The translations under genes were made by a program, and so were the position numbers. 5,346 nt of DNA from Phycisphaera mikurensis NBRC 102666 (lineage in GTDB: Bacteria > Planctomycetota > Phycisphaerae > Phycisphaerales > SM1A02), in the NCBI GenBank assembly GCA_945870475.1, contig CAMBSR010000154.1:1-5346 (forward strand), in the 5' to 3' direction. Below the pieces are notes generated by a model that ran no database searches, was not told the origin of the DNA, and saw nothing but the letters and a program-made list of their open reading frames with translations. Below are positions 1-5,091 of the stretch, one piece after another; position 1 is the stretch's first letter, and every line of letters begins with the position of its first letter.

Positions 1-522
1 AACCTGAGCACCAGCCGAATGATCGACGACGTGGCGGCGCGCTTTGCGGGTTCGCGCGTGGTGCGCACGGCGGTGGGCGAGGCGAACGTGGTGGCCGGCC
101 TGCGCGGCGCGAACGGCATCCTGGGCGGCGAAGGCAACGGCGGCGTGATCTATCCGCCGGTGTGCTTCGTGCGCGATTCGCTGACGGCGATGGCACTGAC
201 GCTTGAATTGCTGGCGCACGAAGGCAAGCCGCTCTCGGCGCTGGTGGCCGCCCTGCCGCGCTACGCGATGATCAAGCGAAAGATGGAGCTGGCCGCGGTG
301 GGCGGAATGGCCGCGGTGGCGCCGGCGCTCGCCAAGGTGAAGGCCGCGTTCGCGAAGGAGCGGATCAGCGACGTGGATGGCGTGCGCGTGGATTTTGCCG
401 ACGGCTGGGTGCACCTGCGCGCGAGCAACACGGAGCCGATCATCCGGATCATCGCCGAGGCGGCGACGGCCGAACGCGCGAACGCGCTGTGCGACGAGTG
501 TGCGCGCGTGGCGGGGGTGTGA
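1..522 (+). CDS. glmM: Phosphoglucosamine mutase (archaeal/PVC-type GlmM), C-terminal part, 5'-truncated by window edge
   Basis: The reading frame is open from base 1 and ends at TGA 520-522, giving the last 173 residues of an alpha-D-phosphohexomutase; the catalytic serine and metal loop lie outside the window. Two family signatures are visible. The sugar-specificity loop LGGEGNGGVIYP is at fragment residues 41-52, and the C-terminal phosphate-binding loop RASNTEPIIRIIAEA is at 140-154. The opening NLSTSR matches the conserved segment before the third domain. The enzyme family interconverts hexosamine or hexose 6- and 1-phosphates in the cytoplasm; GlmM makes GlcN-1-P for UDP-GlcNAc. The GGEGNGG form, rather than the GGEQSGH of classical bacterial GlmM, resembles the archaeal GlmM-like group (TIGR03990 type). 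Phosphomannomutase or a bifunctional PMM/PGM remains possible because specificity cannot be fixed from this fragment. The family call is firm and the substrate call moderate. Confidence 0.8.
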   Translation, partial: NLSTSRMIDDVAARFAGSRVVRTAVGEANVVAGLRGANGILGGEGNGGVIYPPVCFVRDSLTAMALTLELLAHEGKPLSALVAALPRYAMIKRKMELAAVGGMAAVAPALAKVKAAFAKERISDVDGVRVDFADGWVHLRASNTEPIIRIIAEAATAERANALCDECARVAGV

Positions 523-527
523 AGCAG

Positions 528-629
528 TAAATCCGTACCCGGTTACATATGCACCAATTTCCTTGGGCGCCTGAGACGTACCGACAGCACCCCGGGAAAT
601 TGGTGCATATGTAACCGGGTACGGATTTA
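528..629. repeat. 102-bp palindromic element, 35-bp perfect inverted arms (REP/MITE-like)
   Basis: Bases 528-562 and 595-629 are exact reverse complements (35 of 35), around a 32-nt centre (563-594). Pairing continues imperfectly into the centre through a U-G pair at 563/594, G-C pairs at 565-567/590-592 and two pairs at 569-570/587-588. The arms contain 15 G/C in 35 (43%), clearly AT-richer than the surrounding genes. Each arm holds a CATATG palindrome (546-551 and 606-611). The element lies between convergent genes, and its right edge contains the Nudix stop codon. No run of T follows either arm, so it is not a classical intrinsic terminator, although a hairpin this long would hinder transcription from both sides. 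No clear target-site duplication flanks it. An insertion-type repeat moved in trans, for example by a REP-associated tyrosine transposase, is the favoured inference; the inverted repeat itself is directly seen. Confidence 0.9.
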
Positions 630-1157
630 GCGGCTCTCGCGCACCACGTGCGTCATCGGCGTGGTGCTGCAATCGATGTCCACCGAGAAGAAGCCGCCGT
701 TGCGGTGCTTCTGCACCTGGCGCCACATGATCTCGCGGTCGGTGACGGGGATCGGCAGCTTCTCGACGTCGGCCTCGGGGATCCACTCCAGGCGGCCTTC
801 GTCGAACTCGCTGTGCGCGATCTCGTCCGGCCGCACGTGGCGGGTGCACTCGAAGAGGAAGATCAGCCAGTGCATCTCGCCCTGGTAGGCACGCTCGCTC
901 ACCATGCCGAAGAGGCGCATGTCCTCGACGCGCAGGCGCAGGCCGGTCTCTTCCTCCACCTCGCGCGCCGCGCATTCATGCGGGCTCTCGCCGCGGCTGA
1001 TCTCCACCTTGCCGCCCACCGGCGAGTACATGTCGATGTTCGGCACCTTCTTGCGGTGCAGCATCAGGATGCGGCCGTCCGCGTCCCACAGGTAGCAGAG
1101 GACCGCCACCTTGTAGGGAAGCGAGGCGGTGTCGTACTGCGGCGCGTGCAGGTTCAA
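627..1157 (-). CDS. Nudix (MutT-like) hydrolase
   Basis: This 176-residue protein has a Nudix fold signature: GGK at 48-50, E57, then REVEEETGL at 65-73, which carries the metal-binding glutamates. It would hydrolyse a nucleoside diphosphate linked to some group X, with Mg2+, in the cytoplasm. The segment MYSPVGGKVE before the box resembles oxidised-nucleotide (MutT/MTH1) type enzymes, but the substrate is not determinable here. The box is slightly unusual: the first G and the next E are separated by seven residues (KVEISRG) instead of five. The start is TTG at 1157-1155. It is chosen because it overlaps the dapA stop as TTGA and has an AGGGG Shine-Dalgarno 7 nt upstream, and because the frame upstream of it offers no family-like sequence. 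It is the last gene of the pdxJ-dapA operon. Its TAA stop lies inside the palindromic element, so the extreme C-terminus may have been trimmed or altered. Confidence 0.9.
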   Translation of the reverse strand: MNLHAPQYDTASLPYKVAVLCYLWDADGRILMLHRKKVPNIDMYSPVGGKVEISRGESPHECAAREVEEETGLRLRVEDMRLFGMVSERAYQGEMHWLIFLFECTRHVRPDEIAHSEFDEGRLEWIPEADVEKLPIPVTDREIMWRQVQKHRNGGFFSVDIDCSTTPMTHVVRESR

Positions 1158-2083
1158 CGTGCGGCCCCTGCGGGCGTGGGCACGGCGCTTGCGACGATGC
1201 CGGCAGACACCACCAGCTCACGGATGCGCGTGGCGGCCTGCGCCGACGCAGCGGCGAGCGGCAGGCGCACCATGCCGGTGTCGAGGCCGAGCGAGGCAAG
1301 CGCGCACTTCACGGGCACCGGGTTGACGTCGATGGAGAGCAGGCCCTTCGAGAGAGGCAGCAGCGCCATGTGCACCTCGAGCGCGGCGCGGAAATCGTTG
1401 CCGGCAAGCAGGCGGCAGAGTTCCGCCACACGGCCGGGGACCAGGTTGCTGACCACGCTCACCACGCCCGCCGCACCCACGGCCGCGAAGCTCGGCGTCA
1501 GGCTGTCGTCGCCGGAGAGGACGGTGATGCCGCAGCGCTGGCGGATCTCGCTGGCCGAGTCCATGCTGCCGGTGGCTTCCTTGATGGCCTGGATGTTCGG
1601 ATGGCGGCTCAGGCGCTCGACGGTCTCGGGCGCAATGGCAACACCCGCGCGGCCGGGGATGTTGTAGAGCATCACCGGCAGGTCGCAGCAATCGGCCACC
1701 GCCATGAAGTGGCGGTAGATGCCTTCCTGCGACGGCTTGTTGTAGTACGGCGTGACCTGGAGGCCGGCATCGGCGCCGAGCTGGCGCGCGAGCTTCTGGA
1801 GGTGCACGGCATGCGCGGTGGAGTTCGAGCCCGCGCCCGCCACCACCTGCAGCCCGAACGGACGACCGACGCGCACCGCGGTCTCCACGACGCGCGCATG
1901 CTCTTCCTCGGTCAGCGTGGGACTCTCGCCGGTGGTGCCGCACGGCACGATGCCGGTGACGCCACCCGCCGCCTGGCGACGCACGCCCTCTTCGAGGCGC
2001 GCAAGATCCACCGACGTGCCGTCGGCACTGAACGGGGTGACGATGGCGGTGTAGCAGCCGTGGAAACCGATGCGCGTGCTCAT
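1154..2083 (-). CDS. dapA: 4-hydroxy-tetrahydrodipicolinate synthase (DHDPS)
   Basis: The product has 309 residues, close to the usual 290-300 of the family plus a short tail. It condenses pyruvate with aspartate semialdehyde, the first committed step to diaminopimelate and lysine, in the cytoplasm. Visible family features in order are YTAIVTPF (11-18), CGTTGES (48-54, the substrate-binding threonines), TPYYNKP (111-117, the catalytic-triad tyrosine region), YNIPGR (140-145, tyrosine and the carboxylate-binding arginine) and IKEATG (167-172), with K168 as the Schiff-base lysine. All key residues are present. The ATG at 2083-2081 is preferred over the much longer open frame upstream because it gives the normal DapA N-terminus and overlaps the pdxJ stop as ATGA. 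No strong Shine-Dalgarno precedes it, so translation is probably coupled to pdxJ. The tail after about residue 292 is rich in A, P and G and not conserved. Other DapA-superfamily aldolases are less likely given the intact DapA motifs. Confidence 0.95.
   Translation of the reverse strand: MSTRIGFHGCYTAIVTPFSADGTSVDLARLEEGVRRQAAGGVTGIVPCGTTGESPTLTEEEHARVVETAVRVGRPFGLQVVAGAGSNSTAHAVHLQKLARQLGADAGLQVTPYYNKPSQEGIYRHFMAVADCCDLPVMLYNIPGRAGVAIAPETVERLSRHPNIQAIKEATGSMDSASEIRQRCGITVLSGDDSLTPSFAAVGAAGVVSVVSNLVPGRVAELCRLLAGNDFRAALEVHMALLPLSKGLLSIDVNPVPVKCALASLGLDTGMVRLPLAAASAQAATRIRELVVSAGIVASAVPTPAGAAR
1165..1169 (-). promoter_or_regulatory. Ribosome binding site for the Nudix gene
   Basis: On the minus strand the sequence reads AGGGG, then seven bases, then TTG. 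It lies inside the end of dapA. It decides the start in favour of the TTG at 1157, which has no ATG competitor giving a conserved N-terminus. Confidence 0.6.
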
Positions 2084-2844
2084 GCCGGCGAGTGTACGCC
2101 CGCCGCAGCACCATCGATGCAGGCGCGCATCCGCGCGACGGCGGAACGCAGCCCCGTGAACACCGCCTCGCTGACGATGGCGTGGCCGATGTGGAGTTCG
2201 TTCAGGCCGGGAAGTGCGGCCACCGGGCCGACGTTCACGTAATTGAGCGCGTGGCCGGCGTTGAACTGCATGCCATGGGCGCGGATCGCCTCGCCCGCGG
2301 CGCGCACCTTGGCAAGTTCGGCAAGCGCCGCCGGGGCATCGCAGCGGTCGCCGTTGCCGTGCACGGCGTGCGCCCACGGGCCGGTGTGCACCTCGCAGAC
2401 CGAGGCGCCGCAGCGGTGCGCGGCCTCGATCTGTGCGGGGACGGCGTCGATGAAGATGCTGGCCCGGACGCCGCCCGCTGCCAGGCGCGCGATCACCTCG
2501 TGCACACGCGATTCCTGCGAGAGGACATCGAGCCCGCCCTCGGTGGTCACCTCGTGGCGTCCCTCGGGGACCAGCATCGCCATCACGGGCTTGATGCGCA
2601 GCGCCATCGACACCATCTCGTCGGTGGCGGCCATCTCGAAGTTGAGCTTGCCGCGGAATTCCTCTGCCAGGCGCAGCACGTCGGCGTCCTGGATGTGGCG
2701 ACGGTCCTCGCGCAGGTGCACGGTGATGCCGTGCGAGCCACCGGCCATCGCCTGGTGCGCGGCGGCAATGGGGCATGGCTCGTACGTGCGGCGTGCCTGC
2801 CGGACGGTGGCAACGTGGTCGATGTTGACGCAGAGGAGCGCCAT
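2080..2844 (-). CDS. pdxJ: Pyridoxine 5'-phosphate synthase
   Basis: This 254-residue TIM-barrel protein of usual family length condenses 1-deoxy-D-xylulose 5-phosphate with 3-amino-2-oxopropyl phosphate to form pyridoxine 5'-phosphate, the last step of the DXP-dependent B6 pathway, in the cytoplasm. Conserved blocks are VNIDHVATVRQAR (6-18), ITVHLREDRRHI (40-51, with active-site H43 and R45), NFEMA (68-72, catalytic E70), VPEGRHEVTTEGGLDV (92-107), EVHTG (151-155), FNAGHAL (194-200, H198) and NELHIGHAIV (215-224). All expected active-site residues are present. The ATG at 2844-2842 places VNIDH at the normal distance from the N-terminus; the frame remains open upstream, but only as antisense to phoU. 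It is first in the operon with dapA, overlapping it by 4 nt. It is not next to recO or acpS, its common partners in proteobacteria. No Shine-Dalgarno is seen, and a TATACT box sits 10 nt before the start. Confidence 0.96.
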   Translation of the reverse strand: MALLCVNIDHVATVRQARRTYEPCPIAAAHQAMAGGSHGITVHLREDRRHIQDADVLRLAEEFRGKLNFEMAATDEMVSMALRIKPVMAMLVPEGRHEVTTEGGLDVLSQESRVHEVIARLAAGGVRASIFIDAVPAQIEAAHRCGASVCEVHTGPWAHAVHGNGDRCDAPAALAELAKVRAAGEAIRAHGMQFNAGHALNYVNVGPVAALPGLNELHIGHAIVSEAVFTGLRSAVARMRACIDGAAAGVHSPA

Positions 2845-2854
2845 GGGGAAGACA

Positions 2855-2860
2855 AGTATA
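2855..2860 (-). promoter_or_regulatory. Candidate -10 element for the pdxJ-dapA-Nudix operon
   Basis: The minus strand reads TATACT, five of six matches to TATAAT, ending 10 nt before the pdxJ ATG. A start about 7 nt downstream would leave a leader of only about 4 nt. No convincing -35 hexamer is found at 15-19 bp spacing. The C-rich stretch before the ATG has no Shine-Dalgarno, which fits leaderless or near-leaderless translation. Confidence 0.45.
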
Positions 2861-2895
2861 GGAGCGCACCACGCATGGACGCGCTCGGTGCGGGG

Positions 2896-2901
2896 TACCA
2901 T
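2896..2901 (+). promoter_or_regulatory. Candidate leaderless -10 element for phoU
   Basis: TACCAT (TANNNT form) is followed by exactly 6 nt and then the phoU ATG. This is the spacing known for leaderless genes in several high-GC bacteria. A GGGG at 2892-2895 is 12 nt from the start and is a poor ribosome site. No good -35 is seen. The call rests on a short motif and is tentative. Confidence 0.3.
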
Positions 2902-2907
2902 TCGCCC

Positions 2908-3588
2908 ATGGCCACCTTCCACGACCGCCTGGCGGCGCTCGAGCACGACATCGTCCACCAGGGCGCTCGCGTCCTTGACCTCTGCACGCTTGCCGTGGAG
3001 AGCTACTTCGACCTGGACCTGGCGAAGGCCGCCCGCATCGAGACCCTCGACACCGAGGTGGACCGCGTGGACGTGGAGATCGAGAAGCGCTCCGTGCCGC
3101 TCCTTGGCATGGGCCAGACCGACGAGCACGCGATCCGCAGCGTCCTCACCATCGTGAAGTGCAACAACGAGTACGAGCGCATCGCCGACTGCGGCGTGAA
3201 CATCGCCGAGCGCGTGCTCGAGGAGCGCACCCGCCAGCTCCGCGTGCCGGACACGTTCCGCGTGATGGCCAACAGCGTGATCGGCATGCTGCGCGACACC
3301 AACCGCGCGCTCCTCAAGCACGACGCGGACCTGGCTCGCCAGGTGCTCCTCTTCGACGACACCGTCGACCGCTTCAAGCGCGAGATCCTCATGAATGCCC
3401 AGGAGCAGGTGGCGGCCGGACACCTCTCGGTGCATTTCGCCTTCGGCCTGATGAGCGTGACCAAGAGCGTGGAGCGGATCGCCGACCACTGCACCAACGT
3501 GTGCGAGCAGGTGATCTACCTCGAGAGCGGGCTGATCGTCCGCCACCGACCGGAAGGCTGGAGCGCGCCGATCGAGCCGAAGGCCTGA
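2908..3588 (+). CDS. phoU: PhoU family phosphate-signalling regulator
   Basis: The 226-residue all-helical protein is slightly shorter than E. coli PhoU (241). It shows the two-fold PhoU repeat: ERIADCGVNIAERV at 90-103 in the first half and ERIADHCTNVCEQV at 189-202 in the second. Both carry the E/D-x3-D type metal-cluster signature (E90/D94, E189/D193) and the conserved Asn and Glu that follow. The family links phosphate transport (PstSCAB) to the PhoR-PhoB two-component system and restrains Pho regulon expression on the inner face of the membrane. No pst, phoB or phoR gene is in the window, so its partners are unseen. The ATG at 2908 gives the usual start MATFHDRL; the longer upstream frame runs antisense over pdxJ and is rejected. 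It is divergent from pdxJ across 63 bp and is followed on the same strand by the pyrophosphorylase gene after 65 nt, so the two may be cotranscribed. Confidence 0.92.
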   Translation: MATFHDRLAALEHDIVHQGARVLDLCTLAVESYFDLDLAKAARIETLDTEVDRVDVEIEKRSVPLLGMGQTDEHAIRSVLTIVKCNNEYERIADCGVNIAERVLEERTRQLRVPDTFRVMANSVIGMLRDTNRALLKHDADLARQVLLFDDTVDRFKREILMNAQEQVAAGHLSVHFAFGLMSVTKSVERIADHCTNVCEQVIYLESGLIVRHRPEGWSAPIEPKA

Positions 3589-3614
3589 TCACGCAGCCCG
3601 AGCACCCGCGCGAG

Positions 3615-3632
3615 ACACGACGAACACGACGA
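3615..3632 (+). repeat. Two-copy 9-bp tandem repeat in the phoU-pyrophosphorylase spacer
   Basis: ACACGACGA occurs twice back to back (3615-3623 and 3624-3632) in the 65-nt spacer (3589-3653). The spacer has no obvious hairpin or terminator and no strong Shine-Dalgarno before the downstream ATG, apart from a GAG directly touching it. The function is unknown, and this may be chance slippage. Confidence 0.6.
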
Positions 3633-3653
3633 CATTCGACCGGACACCACGAG

Positions 3654-5066
3654 ATGCGAAACACGCCGACCCTTGCGGAAACCAAGCAGCGCCTCGAGCG
3701 GACCGGGCAGGAGCACCTGCTCGCGTTCTGGGAATCGCTGGACGATGCGCGCCGCGCCGAGCTGCTGGCCGCGATCGCCACGCTGCCGCTCGAGCACCTG
3801 GGCTCGATGCTCTCGCAGGCGGCATCGCTTGCGAAGCCGGCGGCTTCCGAGATCCGCCCGGTTCGCCCGTACATGCGCGGCATGGCGGATGCCGAGAAGT
3901 ACCGCACCATCGGCGACGACCTGGTGCGCCGCGGCAAGGTGGCGGCATTCATCGTGGCCGGCGGCCAGGGCACTCGCCTCGGCTGGAAGGGCCCAAAGGG
4001 CACGTTCCCGGCCACGCCGGTGGCGGGCAAGCCGCTGTTCCGCGTGTTTGCCGAGCAGATCATGGCCGCGGAGCGCGCCTACGGCGTGCGGATCCCGTGG
4101 TTCGTGATGACGAGCGAGGCCAACCACGACGAGACCGAGCGCTTCTTCGAGGACAACCGCTGGTTCGGCCGCCCGCGCGGCGACACGATGCTCTTTGCGC
4201 AGGGCATGGTGCCGAGCGTGACCCTCGACGGCAAGGTGATGCTCGAGCACGCGTGGCAGCCGGCGCTCAACCCGGACGGCCACGGCGGTTCGCTGAAGGC
4301 CCTGCGCCAGGCGGGCGCCATCGACCACATGCAGGCGTCGGGCATCGAGCACCTCTGCTACTTCCAGGTGGACAACCCGAACGTGCACGTGATCGACCCG
4401 CTCTTCCTGGGGCTCCACGTGGCAGCGCCGGACTCGAGCGCGGAGATGAGCTCCAAGAGCGTCCTCAAGCGCGACACCACCGAGAAGGTGGGCGTCTTCG
4501 TGAAGGCGCCGCGCCTCACGGTGCTCGAATACAGCGACGCACCGAAGGAGATCTCCGACGCGCGCGATGCCTCCGGCGAGATCATCTACGGCGAGGGCTC
4601 GATCGCGATCCACGTGATCGGCGTCGAGTTCATCCGCAAGCTCACCGACCATCCGCTCGGCTCGGTGCTGCCCTGGCACCGCGCCATCAAGAAGGTGCCC
4701 TTCGTCGACCCGGCCACGGGCCAGCGCACGGAGCCCGCAGAGCCGAACGCCATCAAGCTCGAGAGCTTCGTCTTCGATGCGCTGCACGAGGCGGAGAGCC
4801 CGATCGTCCTGCGCACCGACCGCGTGGAGGAGTTCGCGCCCATCAAGAACGCCTCCGGCGAGGACAGCCCCGCCACGAGCAAGGCGATCCAGGTGGAACG
4901 CGCCGTGCGATGGCTGAAGGAAGCCGGCGTGCCCGTCCCGTGCCACGCCAACGGCCAGCCCGACTGCGCGATCGAGATCTCGCCGCTCACCGCGCGCGGG
5001 CCCGATGACCTACGCAGGCATCCGCCGGCGAAGGCGATCGTTGCCGGCAGCGAGATGCTGCTCTGA
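3654..5066 (+). CDS. UDP-N-acetylglucosamine pyrophosphorylase-like uridylyltransferase (UAP1/AGX type, UDPGP family)
   Basis: The product has 470 residues. It would transfer UMP from UTP to a sugar 1-phosphate, most likely GlcNAc-1-P, in the cytoplasm. Motifs in order are VAGGQGTRLG (101-110) and PKG (114-116), the nucleotide-binding loop of eukaryotic UAPs; NPDGHGG (206-212); FQVDNP (237-242); EKVGVFVK (277-284) with VLEYSD (290-295); KLESFVFD (368-375); and EFAPIKNASGED (393-404) followed by SPATSK. This order and the FVFD and PIKNA blocks match UAP1 rather than UDP-glucose pyrophosphorylase, and there is no left-handed beta-helix acetyltransferase as in GlmU. Residues 1-80 are a helical N-terminal region, as in UAPs. 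The ATG at 3654 is chosen because the N-terminus TLAETKQRLERTGQEHLL resembles family starts, while upstream sequence lies over phoU in another frame. The segment GSIAIH (315-320) differs from the GNIANH of animal enzymes, so another N-acetylhexosamine or a hexose cannot be excluded. Confidence 0.85.
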   Translation: MRNTPTLAETKQRLERTGQEHLLAFWESLDDARRAELLAAIATLPLEHLGSMLSQAASLAKPAASEIRPVRPYMRGMADAEKYRTIGDDLVRRGKVAAFIVAGGQGTRLGWKGPKGTFPATPVAGKPLFRVFAEQIMAAERAYGVRIPWFVMTSEANHDETERFFEDNRWFGRPRGDTMLFAQGMVPSVTLDGKVMLEHAWQPALNPDGHGGSLKALRQAGAIDHMQASGIEHLCYFQVDNPNVHVIDPLFLGLHVAAPDSSAEMSSKSVLKRDTTEKVGVFVKAPRLTVLEYSDAPKEISDARDASGEIIYGEGSIAIHVIGVEFIRKLTDHPLGSVLPWHRAIKKVPFVDPATGQRTEPAEPNAIKLESFVFDALHEAESPIVLRTDRVEEFAPIKNASGEDSPATSKAIQVERAVRWLKEAGVPVPCHANGQPDCAIEISPLTARGPDDLRRHPPAKAIVAGSEMLL

Positions 5067-5071
5067 ACGTC

Positions 5072-5086
5072 GGCGCCGGAAGCGCC
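5072..5086. terminator. Possible small hairpin between convergent genes
   Basis: GGCGC (5072-5076) pairs with GCGCC (5082-5086) around a 5-nt CGGAA loop, within the 25-nt gap between the pyrophosphorylase stop and the recJ stop. No T-run follows on either strand, so this is weak as an intrinsic terminator and may be chance in GC-rich DNA. Confidence 0.3.
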
Positions 5087-5091
5087 CGCAA

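Noticed and set aside
523..634. Reading the long inverted repeat as a plain intrinsic terminator, or as an insertion with target duplication.
   Set aside because: No T-run follows either arm, and the arms are much longer than usual terminator stems. The flanks (GCAG before, GCGG after) match in only three of four bases, too weak to call a target duplication.
648..1667. A 339-codon plus-strand frame opposite the Nudix gene and dapA.
   Set aside because: It is a shadow of two well-supported minus-strand genes and shows no recognisable domain.
1154..2872. A 572-codon minus-strand frame that would extend dapA upstream over pdxJ.
   Set aside because: The extra N-terminal part is arginine/proline/histidine-rich shadow of pdxJ in another frame. 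DapA homology begins at the ATG at 2083, which overlaps the pdxJ stop.
2092..2907. Plus-strand extension of phoU upstream, antisense to pdxJ.
   Set aside because: The translated sequence is histidine/arginine-rich with no family pattern; PhoU begins at MATFHDRL.
2845..3546. Upstream extension of pdxJ across the divergent region into phoU.
   Set aside because: The extension is antisense to phoU, has no PdxJ similarity, and the ATG at 2844 gives the normal PdxJ N-terminus.
3516..4946. A 476-codon minus-strand frame opposite the pyrophosphorylase gene.
   Set aside because: It is typical GC-rich antisense openness: its codons mirror the clearly homologous plus-strand protein, and the product is low-complexity, rich in L, R, H and A.
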